DNA of 64,000 bases from Prochlorococcus sp. AG-363-O16 (lineage in GTDB: Bacteria > Cyanobacteriota > Cyanobacteriia > PCC-6307 > Cyanobiaceae). The DNA is taken from the NCBI GenBank assembly GCA_003280095.1, contig QCGA01000005.1, forward strand, positions 1 to 64,000. The letters run 5' to 3'. Numbering within the stretch: position 1 is the stretch's first letter; the number at the start of each line of letters is the position of its first letter. Below are positions 8,637 through 17,980 of the stretch, piece by piece. The notes beneath the pieces are model-generated. The model did not search any database. It was not told where the DNA came from and was given only the letters and a program-made list of their open reading frames with translations. The translations under genes and the position numbers were made by a program.

Positions 8637-8807
8637 AAACCGGTACTAAGTCAATTGATTAAATCCCAAATACATAGACCCTCAATGAAAAAAATCAATT
8701 TTTTGAACTAATTGAAACCTTCAATGAGTTTATTATAGCTAAGAGAAATCTAAGGTTGTTTTCATGCGAAATAAATAGCCCCAGCCATGCTCAGATAAAA
8801 ATTGCAT

Positions 8808-8854
8808 AAAAAAATGATTTAGGGGAATCGGTGAAAACCCGATTCCCCTAAATC
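8808..8854 (-). terminator. Strong rho-independent terminator
   Basis: GATTTAGGGGAATCGG (8816-8831) pairs perfectly over 16 bp with CCGATTCCCCTAAATC (8839-8854). On the minus strand seven T follow. It ends the transcript of the 78-residue membrane protein, 26 bp after its stop. Confidence 0.88.
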
Positions 8855-8880
8855 AGCTCAAAGATTCAGATTGCTTGATA

Positions 8881-9117
8881 TCAGCGCTGGAAACGCTTTG
8901 AAGGATCGTTTTTATCTCTGGCATACCAATGGAATTGGGATACCTGGATGATGGCAATCAAGCCAAAGATGGCTGGAACCAATTGAAGTCCACCAGAAGG
9001 CTTAACCAAGCCAAGATCAGATGGATGTGGCTGTTGAGCTGGAAGAGCAGCTGCAAAGTCAATGATTGGGGAGAAATCGATTGAAGCGAAATCAACGATG
9101 TGGGTCAAATCAATCAT
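8881..9117 (-). CDS. Small membrane protein, hypothetical
   Basis: Seventy-eight residues. An Asp/Ile-rich N-terminal segment (residues 1-26) is followed by QQPHPSDLGLVKPSGG, then a hydrophobic helix LQLVPAIFGLIAIIQV and a polar, basic tail ending NDPSKRFQR. One membrane span near the C-terminus is likely. The strong terminator directly downstream suggests a highly expressed single gene. The size and layout recall photosystem-associated small subunits, but I do not recognise it as any named Psa or Psb protein. Confidence 0.65.
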   Translation of the reverse strand: MIDLTHIVDFASIDFSPIIDFAAALPAQQPHPSDLGLVKPSGGLQLVPAIFGLIAIIQVSQFHWYARDKNDPSKRFQR

Positions 9118-9710
9118 TAATAAAAAATCTCAGGTGGTACTTATAGCCCATAAGAGCAGTGTAATGGACATTTCTGTTGCAGCTTGAAAAATGAATACAT
9201 AATTGACTAGCAAGAAAACTCGTGGAAATCAGTACCACCAATGGCCTCACAGCAACGAAATCACAACCCATGAAACGAGCTAAAGACTTGCAATGAAAAG
9301 AATCTTGCCTAGAAAAGCAAGGCAATAAAAAATGACGCCTTAGCGTCCTCAAGTGAAATACCACGTATTACAAAAAGAACAATCCGGCAAATCAGCCAAA
9401 TGGTCAGCTCAAAACGGAAATATATGGTCCAAATCGATAGGAACCTCTTAATGGCATTAAGAAAGGCTGTTTTAAGACCAGAAATCGATTAAGACCTTTT
9501 TTCTTGCCAAAGATGAGGTTCTACGCATCCTAGAAATCAAATTCTTTCTAAATCCGAATTGAGGATCCATACTCCCTACCAAATGGAATCCAATGAAAAG
9601 ACTAGATTCATTCATTAATTCAAAACAAAAAGAATTCTTTTTTTCAGTATAAATAACCTGGTTAAGTATAAAAAGATCAGTTATTTTTCCAATATAAACG
9701 CATCAAAAAC
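9118..9710. other. 590-bp gap, one terminator-like hairpin
   Basis: No convincing gene. On the minus strand GACGC (9343-9347 side) and its partner at 9334-9338 form a 5-bp stem with a TAAG loop followed by six T. A short untranslated RNA ending at about 9326 is possible, but I see no clear promoter for it. Confidence 0.3.
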
Positions 9711-10316
9711 ATGGCTTTCATAAAACAGCAAAAGAGTTTCAAAGAATTGTATAAAAGAAATTACCTGACAATAAACCAAGGTTTCGATATGATTTTGGAT
9801 ATAATTGTTGAGGGTGTTTGTAAATCACTACTCATCGGAAAAGGAAACACTACAGACAAAAAAAACATAACTCCTCCTCCTATAAACGAAGTAAATGCCA
9901 TCAAAACAAACAATCATGAAACCTTGATCCCAAAATCTCAATACAAAGAGCATCCTTACGAATACAAGTCAAACAAAGTTGACTATTTAGAACAAGAAAA
10001 AATCATAGAAAGATCATTTTCCAATATTGATAGCAAAGAGGAATCTTTTATCATTCCTATTAACCATAGCGAAACAAAAGCCTATCATGAATCTAAGAAA
10101 AAAATATTAAAAAATGAATCTTCAAATCAAGAGAACTATCTTCAAGAAAAACCAGACCTTGTATTGTTACCTATGGGTTCTAGAGTTATCACTATCTTTG
10201 TTGAAGCAGGAGAAATAGTAGAGAAAATCTACTTTACTCCCTATGGTGAAAAAGTTACCTTAAGAGGAAACTACCAAGAAGAATCAAAAACCTTAAACTA
10301 TGTGCATGCCAAATAA
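9711..10316 (+). CDS. Hypothetical protein
   Basis: A 201-residue, mostly polar protein that I do not recognise. Residues about 1-45 contain a mildly hydrophobic stretch (GFDMILDIIVEGVCKSLL). The middle (50-145) is low-complexity and rich in Lys, Glu, Asn and Ser, probably disordered. The last 50 residues form a small beta-rich unit (LVLLPMGSRVITIFVEAGEIVEKIYFTP). ATG start with no strong ribosome-binding site. It is convergent with the 116-residue gene to its right. AT-rich codons suggest a fast-evolving or accessory gene. Confidence 0.5.
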   Translation: MAFIKQQKSFKELYKRNYLTINQGFDMILDIIVEGVCKSLLIGKGNTTDKKNITPPPINEVNAIKTNNHETLIPKSQYKEHPYEYKSNKVDYLEQEKIIERSFSNIDSKEESFIIPINHSETKAYHESKKKILKNESSNQENYLQEKPDLVLLPMGSRVITIFVEAGEIVEKIYFTPYGEKVTLRGNYQEESKTLNYVHAK

Positions 10317-10411
10317 ATTCAGGTATTAAACTCTAATCTTCAGAACAGACACATAATCAAACTTAACTTCGATTGTAATTTATGTTAGATTTTAATTGAA
10401 TAAATAAAGGC

Positions 10412-10762
10412 CTAACTTTTTCTATTAAAACAACGGTTTAAATGTGCTATTGCTTTGTCTCTCTGAAAAGTTTTATCTCCAATTCCCATTAAACCTAGCC
10501 AAAAACTTCCATCTCGCTGCAGAACTAAGACAGGTTTAGCTGAAGAGTTGTCATAAGACTGGTAGAGGGACATACAAAGCTTCTCCGCGAGTAAAGACCC
10601 TTTTGGGTGTTCCTTGAGCCTTCCCAACAAAGTACTCAGCTGTGAGATAGAGACAAACGAAGCGCTACTCGATTCGTTAACAAGGATCAACCCTTCTAAC
10701 CATTGAACTTCGTAAAGCAACTCCTCAATCGAGGAAAGAAGAGCAGGAATAGGGAAGGCCAT
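10412..10762 (-). CDS. Conserved-looking hypothetical protein
   Basis: A 116-residue soluble protein. The helical N-terminal half (PALLSSIEELLYEVQWLEGL, then QLSTLLGRLKEHPKG) is followed by a beta segment VLVLQRDGSFWLGLMGIG and a basic end. It lies downstream of menG on the same strand, 72 bp after its stop, and may be cotranscribed. No family recognised. Codon use is like that of core genes. Confidence 0.6.
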   Translation of the reverse strand: MAFPIPALLSSIEELLYEVQWLEGLILVNESSSASFVSISQLSTLLGRLKEHPKGSLLAEKLCMSLYQSYDNSSAKPVLVLQRDGSFWLGLMGIGDKTFQRDKAIAHLNRCFNRKS

Positions 10763-10834
10763 AGTGACCCCTTCTTTATATTTCCTTCATACTTCAATTT
10801 GTGCCTATTGCGCAAGTGGTTGAAGCATTGCATC

Positions 10835-11536
10835 TCAAACCTCAAGGAACAAGACGCCCATTTGCCCTGCAGCAAAATCGTGATAACAAGCCTTACGAAA
10901 ACCTAAAGCAAGAGCCAGTTGGACCTGATCGCTCCCACTGAGGAAATGCTTCAAACTGGCCTCTAGATAAGAATATTGCGTTTTAAGTCCAGCGATCTCT
11001 GCTACTGGAACGACAACTCTTCTCAGATAGAACTTTTGAAAACGATCCCCCGTTGACCCCTCAATTTTCTTGCTGAAATCAAGTACACCGGCTCTTGCAC
11101 CGGGCTTTAAAAGGCGATGAATCTCTTGCAACCCTGCTTTGGGTGATGACAAATTGCGCAAACCATATGCCATTACAGCCCCATCAAAAAGTCTTGGAGG
11201 TAACCCTGTATTTAATGCATCTTGCTGTAACCAAGTAATTGATAGAGAAGGGTTTTCTTTGGAACGACCTCTTGCTAATTCAAGAGGTCCTTTAGCCGAA
11301 TCAATCCCCAAGACTTGTCCTCCTGGGCTCACGCGCCTAGCCAAATCCAAAGCCAAATCACCTGTCCCACAACAAAGGTCTAACCAATACTGACCAGTAG
11401 CAGGACTGAGGAAGTCAAGCATCTCCCTTTTCCAAATTCGATGAAGGCCTATGCTCAACAAATCATTAAGAAGATCATATCTATGAGAAACGGAATCAAA
11501 CAACTCCTCTACCGCTAAGGGATCGCCTGGCTTCAT
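10835..11536 (-). CDS. menG: Demethylphylloquinone/demethylmenaquinone methyltransferase (UbiE/MenG)
   Basis: A 233-residue SAM methyltransferase of the UbiE/MenG family. In cyanobacteria it adds the 2-methyl group to demethylphylloquinone, the last step for the photosystem I quinone. YDLLNDLLSIGLHRIWK (20-36) is the family signature, WLDLCCGTGDLALDLA (51-66) the SAM motif, AYGLRNL the second signature and RLLKPGARAGVLDFSK the third motif. Length is normal. It lies 192 bp downstream of hisF on the same strand. In this genus the quinone target is phylloquinone rather than ubiquinone, by pathway knowledge. Confidence 0.95.
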   Translation of the reverse strand: MKPGDPLAVEELFDSVSHRYDLLNDLLSIGLHRIWKREMLDFLSPATGQYWLDLCCGTGDLALDLARRVSPGGQVLGIDSAKGPLELARGRSKENPSLSITWLQQDALNTGLPPRLFDGAVMAYGLRNLSSPKAGLQEIHRLLKPGARAGVLDFSKKIEGSTGDRFQKFYLRRVVVPVAEIAGLKTQYSYLEASLKHFLSGSDQVQLALALGFRKACYHDFAAGQMGVLFLEV

Positions 11537-11728
11537 AAAAATTTCGACCTCAAGGGATTACCTATGTAGGAATCAATGTATGCATGAATATTCGATAAAA
11601 AATTTCGAACATCAATTGTTTTACTAGAAATTATCAAACCGGTCCTTTTTTTAAGCCAACTGAATTTTGTTAGTGCAAACAAACTCCTTAACAATTTTAT
11701 CGCTATCAATCTGGTCAATGATTTGAAT

Positions 11729-12505
11729 TTACTGAACAGAAAGAGGACGAACTAACAAACCTCTGCCTATCAAATACTTTTTTATTTCCTCAACTGTTAA
11801 AACGCCATCATGTAGCAAAGATGCCAAAAGAGCCGCAGAAGCATTGCCTTGAGTAAAAGCTTCTGCAATATGTTCCACACATCCCGCCCCTCCAGAAGCA
11901 ATTACTGGAATTGGCACTGCCTCCACTACTGCTCTAGTTAGTTCTAAGTCATAGCCAGCTTTTGTCCCATCACCATCCATAGAAGTCAAGAGAATTTCTC
12001 CAGCGCCAAGATTCGAAACCTCCTTGGCCCAAGTCAACACATCCAAACCAGTATTCTTTCTACCCCCCTGTATAAAGACGTCCCAACCTCTTTCGGCCTG
12101 ATTTCGTCTTCTCGCATCAATTGCTACAACAATACACTGACTACCAAATCGTTGAGCTCCTAATGAGACCAAATTAGGCTCCTGAACAGCTGAGGAGTTG
12201 AGGCTAACTTTGTCAGCTCCTGCCCGTAAAAGCTCTTTGATGCCATCAATTGACCTGATCCCACCTCCAACGGTAAAGGGAATCGTGACCGCCTCTGCGG
12301 TTCTACGCACAAGTTGCACAAGCGTTTTCCTTCCCTGATGACTTGCTGCAATGTCAAGAAAAACCAACTCATCTGCACCTGCAGTGCTGTATCGGCAAGC
12401 GAGTTCAACAGGATCACCAGCATCACGAAGCCCTAAAAAGTTGACGCCCTTTACAACCCGACCATCTGCAACATCAAGACAAGGGATCAATCGGAGTGCG
12501 ACCAT
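11729..12505 (-). CDS. hisF: Imidazole glycerol phosphate synthase cyclase subunit HisF
   Basis: The (beta/alpha)8 cyclase of histidine synthesis. With HisH it turns PRFAR and ammonia into IGP and AICAR. I start at the ATG at 12503-12505 (258 residues, [16 protein letters not shown]), the standard HisF N-terminus. An in-frame upstream extension to 12559 looks spurious and would overlap the divergent gene. Catalytic Asp11 (CLDV) is present, as are VGGGIRS, the VVAIDARR segment with the second Asp, and the phosphate loops [13 protein letters not shown] and VIASGGAG. The divergent DUF2862 gene starts about 50 bp away. Confidence 0.96.
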   Translation of the reverse strand: MVALRLIPCLDVADGRVVKGVNFLGLRDAGDPVELACRYSTAGADELVFLDIAASHQGRKTLVQLVRRTAEAVTIPFTVGGGIRSIDGIKELLRAGADKVSLNSSAVQEPNLVSLGAQRFGSQCIVVAIDARRRNQAERGWDVFIQGGRKNTGLDVLTWAKEVSNLGAGEILLTSMDGDGTKAGYDLELTRAVVEAVPIPVIASGGAGCVEHIAEAFTQGNASAALLASLLHDGVLTVEEIKKYLIGRGLLVRPLSVQ

Positions 12506-12553
12506 TTTTAAATAGGCAAAGGCGACTGTTAAGGTTGCGCCACCTTCTAAGCC

Positions 12554-12787
12554 TTGCAAGCTATGTACCAGGCTGCCACAACTTTTAAAATTGGATCAAG
12601 ACTTAAAGTCGAACTTGACAGAGTGCGCGAGCGCATTCCATCAAGACTTCAAGAGCAAATCAAAGCAGACCCACGAGGCACACTAGTGAAATTCAAGATG
12701 ACAGACGGCCAGGGAATTGGTGTAGTTCTAGAACTAAGCAATGGATCCACATGCTGGTTCTTTGAAAACGAAATCTCACGAGCTTGA
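12554..12787 (+). CDS. DUF2862 family small protein
   Basis: A 77-residue protein with the DUF2862 pattern seen across cyanobacteria and plastids: [19 protein letters not shown], then [14 protein letters not shown] and the closing CWFFENEI. It is predicted to be a small beta barrel of unknown role. The start may instead be the ATG at 12563. It lies 10 bp before the likely GTG of chlG and is probably cotranscribed with it, which hints at a link to chlorophyll or photosynthesis but proves nothing. Confidence 0.8.
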   Translation: MQAMYQAATTFKIGSRLKVELDRVRERIPSRLQEQIKADPRGTLVKFKMTDGQGIGVVLELSNGSTCWFFENEISRA

Positions 12788-12797
12788 GGCACCTTCA

Positions 12798-13751
12798 GTG
12801 AGTGATGCCCGCCAACTACTTGGAATAAAAGGTGCCTCAGAGACAAAGAGCATCTGGAAGCTCCGCTTGCAACTAATGAAACCCGTTACTTGGATCCCCC
12901 TTCTTTGGGGAGTAATTTGCGGGGCAGCAGCAAGCGGACACTATCAATGGAAAATCTCCTACATATTGGCTTCTATTGCATGCATGGTCATGAGTGGACC
13001 ATTGCTCGCAGGGTATACCCAGACAATTAACGATTACTACGATCGAGAGATCGATGCAATTAACGAGCCTTATAGGCCTATCCCCTCCGGAGCGATACCG
13101 TTAGGTCAAGTCAAGCTTCAAATTTGGGTTTTACTTCTAGCTGGCCTAGTTGTTGCATACTCTCTTGACATATGGGCACATCATTCAACACCTGTCCTAC
13201 TCCTACTTGCATTAGGAGGCTCATTCGTCAGTTTCATTTACTCAGCCCCGCCACTAAAACTCAAACAAAATGGTTGGCTAGGTAACTATGCCTTAGGGGC
13301 TAGTTACATAGCTTTGCCATGGTGGGCTGGACAGGCCTTATTTGGAGAGCTCACTTGGTCCACTTCACTAATCACCCTCGCATATAGCTTGGCAGGTCTA
13401 GGCATAGCCGTAATTAACGATTTCAAAAGTGTTGAAGGAGACCGTGCCCTTGGGCTTCAATCATTGCCAGTTGCCTTCGGAATAAAAACAGCAAGCTGGA
13501 TCAGCGCTGGAATGATTGATATTTTTCAACTGGCAATGGTAGGGGTATTAATACTAATTAATCAACATCTAGCTTCAGTAATACTAATCCTACTAATAAT
13601 TCCACAAATAACCTTCCAAGACATATGGTTACTTCGAGATCCCTTAAAATTTGATGTTAAATATCAAGCAAGTGCCCAACCATTCCTAATCCTAGGGATG
13701 CTAGTAACTGCCATAGCCATAGGTCATAGTCCCCTTACTCATGGGCTGTGA
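12798..13751 (+). CDS. chlG: Chlorophyll synthase
   Basis: A UbiA-family prenyltransferase in the thylakoid membrane that esterifies chlorophyllide with phytyl or geranylgeranyl diphosphate. I chose the GTG at 12798 (317 residues, VSDARQLLGIKG), which matches the known ChlG N-terminus. A longer ATG frame from 12741 would overlap the DUF2862 gene. The first Asp-rich motif NDYYDREID and following PYRPIPSG are present, as is the second, NDFKSVEGDRALG. About eight or nine membrane helices are seen. The TGA overlaps the GTG of the next gene. Confidence 0.95.
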   Translation: MSDARQLLGIKGASETKSIWKLRLQLMKPVTWIPLLWGVICGAAASGHYQWKISYILASIACMVMSGPLLAGYTQTINDYYDREIDAINEPYRPIPSGAIPLGQVKLQIWVLLLAGLVVAYSLDIWAHHSTPVLLLLALGGSFVSFIYSAPPLKLKQNGWLGNYALGASYIALPWWAGQALFGELTWSTSLITLAYSLAGLGIAVINDFKSVEGDRALGLQSLPVAFGIKTASWISAGMIDIFQLAMVGVLILINQHLASVILILLIIPQITFQDIWLLRDPLKFDVKYQASAQPFLILGMLVTAIAIGHSPLTHGL

Positions 13752-15655
13752 GGCAAATCAATTTATATAAATTATTTGCACTTTTAGGAGCCTCATTAAC
13801 TATTGGAATTGTGGCCGCAATGACAGAAAAGACAGTTAGTCATTTTATAGATTCATTAATACCTGACTCAAAAGGAATCTCTAACTTTTCCAGGCCAGGA
13901 ACTATCACAATCTTATCGACAAATGGTCAAATAATACAGAAGCTTGGTCCCGCCACTAGAGAAAAAGTTGATATAGAAAAAATGCCAAATATTCTAAAAA
14001 ATGCTTTTGTTGCTGCCGAAGATCGACGTTTCTACAAACATAAAGGTGTTGATATATGGGGGATAAGTCGTGCAATATTGACAAATTTGCGTGAAGGCTC
14101 AGTAAAGGAAGGTGGAAGTACAATTACACAACAACTCGCAAGAACTGTTTTCCTAAGTCAAGATCGTACTTTAACAAGAAAGCTAAAAGAAGCCGCTCTT
14201 GCTTACAAATTAGAGCGTCAATTAACAAAAAGAAAAATCCTTGAACAGTATTTAAATAATGTATATCTAGGTTCGGGGGCATACGGAGTAGCAGATGCAT
14301 CCTGGGTTTATTTCTCTAAAAATCCTGATGAATTAACTTTATCAGAAGCAGCAATGTTGGCAGGGCTCCCCCCCGCACCTTCTATATATTCTCCTCTCGT
14401 TAACCCAGAGTTTGCCCTTAGACGTCGTTCAATTGTTCTCAAAAGAATGAATCAAGAAAATTTTATTAGTATTGAAGAAGCAAAGAGAGCAAATACAAGT
14501 TCACTAAACCTCAACCCTGGTGTTCCCAAGTATTTTAGTAGCAAAGCTCCATTCTTTACTAGTTGGGTAGAAAAGCAACTCCCAAATCTACTCACAAAAG
14601 AACAACTTGAGGTTGGTGGATTAACAATAAGAACGAGTTTAAATCTCAGTTGGCAGAAATCAGCACAAGAGATCATTACTAATAATAGTCCTTCAGGTAC
14701 TGAAGGTGCAATAATCTCAATTAGCCCTAATCAAGGTCTTATTAGAGTAATGGTAGGAGGTAAAAATTTCCGCGAAAGTCAATTTAATCGAGCCACGCAG
14801 GCACTTCGTTCTCCAGGTTCAACCTTCAAGCTTTTCCCTTATACAGCAGCAATTAGTGCGGGTTACAAACCAGAAGATATTTTTATTGATACACCACGAT
14901 GTTGGCAGGGATATTGTCCAAAAAACTTTGGCAACAAATACATGGGAAAAGTTACTTTGGCTGATGCCTTGAAAAATTCCCTGAATACTGTAGCTGTTCA
15001 GCTTGTTGATAAAGTAGGTTTCGAAGAGGTGATCTCCATAGCAAACAAGCTAGGGATAGGGAATGAAAGACCTTTGGGTAAGTACTACCCATTGGCAATT
15101 GGTGCCTATGAGCAAACCGTTTTAGACATGACGGCAGCATATGCCGCCATAGCCAATCAAGGTATTTATCTCAAACCAACTGCTTTTCAAGAAATTAGAG
15201 GACCTGGAAATGTACTCTTTTGGAGTCGCAGAGTTAATGGGGATAGGGGAACAAGAGCTATAAATAGAAATGTTGCCGAAACAATGAATTGGATGCTTCA
15301 ACGTGTAGTTGATAATGGAACTGGCTACAGAGCCAAACTTGAGACAAGGCCTGTAGCCGGCAAAACAGGTACATCTGAAGGAGCAAGAGACCTTTGGTTT
15401 ATAGGGTCAATACCGCAGTTAACCACTGGGGTTTGGTTTGGTCATGACAATAATAAAAGGACAAAGATAGATAGTGGAGAAGCTGCCTGGGCATGGAAAA
15501 AATTCATGGAAAAAATAGAAACAAACTTTGAAATTCAGAAATTTCCTGAAAGGAGAGTTAGTCAACCACTACCACCTCAACAAAGTTATAAACCGATAGA
15601 GCCATTATGGGGACCACCATTAAGTGAATATTTTGGCCCCAACTCTTTTAACTAG
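13748..15655 (+). CDS. Class A penicillin-binding protein (glycosyltransferase/transpeptidase)
   Basis: A 635-residue bifunctional peptidoglycan synthase of the PBP1A type. One N-terminal membrane anchor is at about residues 8-27. The GT51 domain shows the catalytic Glu91 in AAEDRRFYKHKG, EGGSTITQQLAR (121-132) and KRKILEQYLNNVYLG. The transpeptidase domain has the active Ser358 in STFK, SLN (411-413) and KTGTS (539-543). The GTG start overlaps the chlG stop by four bases, so expression is probably coupled. It converges on rsmB with a 7-bp gap. Whether it is ponA or mrcA by local nomenclature cannot be decided here. Confidence 0.93.
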   Translation: MRQINLYKLFALLGASLTIGIVAAMTEKTVSHFIDSLIPDSKGISNFSRPGTITILSTNGQIIQKLGPATREKVDIEKMPNILKNAFVAAEDRRFYKHKGVDIWGISRAILTNLREGSVKEGGSTITQQLARTVFLSQDRTLTRKLKEAALAYKLERQLTKRKILEQYLNNVYLGSGAYGVADASWVYFSKNPDELTLSEAAMLAGLPPAPSIYSPLVNPEFALRRRSIVLKRMNQENFISIEEAKRANTSSLNLNPGVPKYFSSKAPFFTSWVEKQLPNLLTKEQLEVGGLTIRTSLNLSWQKSAQEIITNNSPSGTEGAIISISPNQGLIRVMVGGKNFRESQFNRATQALRSPGSTFKLFPYTAAISAGYKPEDIFIDTPRCWQGYCPKNFGNKYMGKVTLADALKNSLNTVAVQLVDKVGFEEVISIANKLGIGNERPLGKYYPLAIGAYEQTVLDMTAAYAAIANQGIYLKPTAFQEIRGPGNVLFWSRRVNGDRGTRAINRNVAETMNWMLQRVVDNGTGYRAKLETRPVAGKTGTSEGARDLWFIGSIPQLTTGVWFGHDNNKRTKIDSGEAAWAWKKFMEKIETNFEIQKFPERRVSQPLPPQQSYKPIEPLWGPPLSEYFGPNSFN

Positions 15656-15662
15656 AAAATTA

Positions 15663-17021
15663 TCACTCTAAATCCATAACAGCAGCATAGAAACCATCTC
15701 CACAATTATCTTGCCCAGGCCATATTTGATTTTCAAAAACGAGTTTTAGTTTAGGATTATAGGAAAGAAATCTTTTAACCTGATTGCAATTTTCTTCAGG
15801 AAAAATAGTACAAGTTGAATAAACAATTCTTCCGCCAGGAGACAAAAGAGGCAATAAACCATCTAGGAGCTTTCTCTGCAAGTTTAAAAGCTCCTTCAAA
15901 TAGTGAGGGTTTATTCTCCAACGCGCATCTGGATGCCTGGCTAGCGTTCCCAACCCAGAACATGGTGCATCAACAAGAATTCTCTTGAATGATCCTTCCC
16001 AGAGTGGTTTTGTATTCAAAAGATTAGAAGAGTCTGCCACTAATGTCCTGATAGATGTAATACCAAGACGATCAACATTCTCTGCCAAGCGTTGCAATCT
16101 TTCCAAGGAACGATCAACCGCCCAAATTTCTCCTATATCTCCTATTAATTCTGCTAAATGAGTCGTCTTTCCTCCAGGAGCAGCACATGCATCAAGAATT
16201 CGTTCACCTGAACGAGCACCTAATAATGGAGCCACCCATTGTGCAGATCGATCTTGTACAGACCACTCTCCATCTTTAAATCTTGGCAATTGACGCACAT
16301 CTCCGGTAGATGTAGAGAGTTGCAGCGCATCTGGACTCCCGTCCACAAAATCACTTTGCAACCCTGCATTCTCAAATAACTTTTTTAATATTTCCGGAGT
16401 TGTAAGAAGTCGGTTAACACGGAGATCCAACGATGGAGATTTATTAAAAGCATTCGCAACAACATCTGCTCCTGACTCACCTCTCCACAAAATTAATTTC
16501 TTGACCAACCAATGTGGGAGAGACTGTTCTTGAGCGATCCTCTCAACATGGTCCTGAGGAATAGGCAATGATTCTCCAGCCTCTTTAGCTCTAATTGCAG
16601 ACCTAAGAAGCCCATTGACAACAGGTGCCAATTTAGAAATCCGCCCTGATTTGGCTATCTCTACTGAAGTGTTTACAGCCGCAGAGGCAGGAATTTTATC
16701 CATACAAAAGATTTGATATAAGCCTATATGAAGAAGCCAACGCAAAGAAGGGGGTTGTTTAGTTGCAGGCAATTTTCCTAAAAAATCAATCCAACAATCC
16801 AACCAATACCTTTTACGAATAGATCCATAAGCAAGTTCCATGACCAATCCATGATCTTTAGATTTAAGACGTTTCTTACTAAGGGCACGCTCAAGCGCAA
16901 CATCTGCATAAGCTCCTCTCATAGCAACTACTTGAACGATTTCTAATGCGACTTGCCTAGCAAGCAATCCTGATTTTGGTTCCCCTCTAGGAATAGAAGA
17001 ATACAATGCAAGTGAACACAA
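15663..17021 (-). CDS. rsmB: 16S rRNA m5C967 methyltransferase RsmB (Sun)
   Basis: A 452-residue protein of the RsmB/Sun family. An N-terminal NusB-like RNA-binding domain (about 20-150; ARQVALEIVQ, SIRKRYWLD) precedes a Rossmann methyltransferase domain. LDACAAPGGKTTHLAELIG binds SAM. DAPCSGLGTLARHPDARW carries one catalytic Cys, and YSTCTIFPEEN carries the other. Cytosolic, it acts on cytosine 967 (E. coli numbering) of 16S rRNA. The start may be slightly downstream, as the first 15 residues are not family-typical. Confidence 0.93.
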   Translation of the reverse strand: MCSLALYSSIPRGEPKSGLLARQVALEIVQVVAMRGAYADVALERALSKKRLKSKDHGLVMELAYGSIRKRYWLDCWIDFLGKLPATKQPPSLRWLLHIGLYQIFCMDKIPASAAVNTSVEIAKSGRISKLAPVVNGLLRSAIRAKEAGESLPIPQDHVERIAQEQSLPHWLVKKLILWRGESGADVVANAFNKSPSLDLRVNRLLTTPEILKKLFENAGLQSDFVDGSPDALQLSTSTGDVRQLPRFKDGEWSVQDRSAQWVAPLLGARSGERILDACAAPGGKTTHLAELIGDIGEIWAVDRSLERLQRLAENVDRLGITSIRTLVADSSNLLNTKPLWEGSFKRILVDAPCSGLGTLARHPDARWRINPHYLKELLNLQRKLLDGLLPLLSPGGRIVYSTCTIFPEENCNQVKRFLSYNPKLKLVFENQIWPGQDNCGDGFYAAVMDLE

Positions 17022-17260
17022 AGGACTAGACTAATCTTGAATTCTGAGCTCTTCTAGAGTTTTCATTTCTAGATCATCACGGATAACTTTAATCTGCAAA
17101 CTTTCAATTTACCAATAATAATCCTACAGAGACACCTTCTCCTTGCAATCAACCTCTATCCTCTCAGAGAGCAAAAGCTAACTTGGCCATACTTACAGAG
17201 AGCTCGAGAAGGGATAAATGCAACCACTTCATACACCATCCTGGCAAAACCCTGCAAACA

Positions 17261-17917
17261 ATGACTCTTCTAAGTCCTCGATTTAAAAGAATTCAATCGG
17301 TTTTGAACTGTCGTATGGCAAATCTGACTGTACTTCTTGAGCAAGTTAATAAACCTCACAATCTCTCAGCCATAATGCGCACATGCGATGCCGTAGGCAC
17401 ACTAGACGTACATGTTGTTAGTGATGAGAATCGCCCACCCACTTTTAATAGCACGGCACAAGGCAGCCAAAAGTGGGTTCGATTACATCCCCATTGCGAC
17501 ATAACCAATGCAGTGCAATCACTAAAAAAACAAGGATTTCAATTATATGGAACCAACCTAGATGTCAATGCACGTGATTATAGAGATTGTGACTTCTGTG
17601 GACCAACCGCATTTGTATTAGGTGCGGAGAAATGGGGGCTTAGCGAAATTGCTACAAAGTTAATGGATGAATCAATATTCATCCCAATGCGTGGAATGGT
17701 TCAATCATTAAACGTTTCAGTTGCAACTTCAACACTTCTATTCGAAGCCCTTAGGCAAAGAAAAATAGCAGGCCTAATACCTAATAAAGGTGAAGGACTT
17801 AGCCAGAATCTCTATAAAAAACTTCTTTTTGAATGGACTTATCCGAAAGTTGCAGCTGTATGTATAAAAAATGGTGCAAAATATCCTGAAATCAGCGAAA
17901 CAGGGGAAATACTATGA
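17261..17917 (+). CDS. trmH: tRNA (Gm18) 2'-O-methyltransferase, SpoU/TrmH family
   Basis: A 218-residue SPOUT methyltransferase, if the ATG at 17261 is taken. A longer in-frame start at 17183 would add 26 residues not seen in the family. The motifs are NLTVLLEQVNKPHNLSAIMR (motif 1 with the conserved Arg), FVLGAEKWGLS (motif 2) and IPMRGMVQSLNVSVATS (motif 3, SAM-binding trefoil knot). The fit to TrmH, which methylates G18 in tRNA, is good. Its gene faces away from rsmB, so the two RNA-methylation genes may share an approximately 240-bp promoter region. Confidence 0.9.
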   Translation: MTLLSPRFKRIQSVLNCRMANLTVLLEQVNKPHNLSAIMRTCDAVGTLDVHVVSDENRPPTFNSTAQGSQKWVRLHPHCDITNAVQSLKKQGFQLYGTNLDVNARDYRDCDFCGPTAFVLGAEKWGLSEIATKLMDESIFIPMRGMVQSLNVSVATSTLLFEALRQRKIAGLIPNKGEGLSQNLYKKLLFEWTYPKVAAVCIKNGAKYPEISETGEIL

Positions 17918-17980
17918 ATATTAGTTATGATAATCAAACCAATTATTTCTTGAGTTTAAGTATACCTAATCACCAAATCT

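Noticed and set aside
9110-9364. 84-codon minus frame upstream of the small membrane protein
   Set aside because: Overlaps the start of the supported gene, has Cys/His/Phe-rich non-protein-like composition and an internal hairpin at its 5' end.
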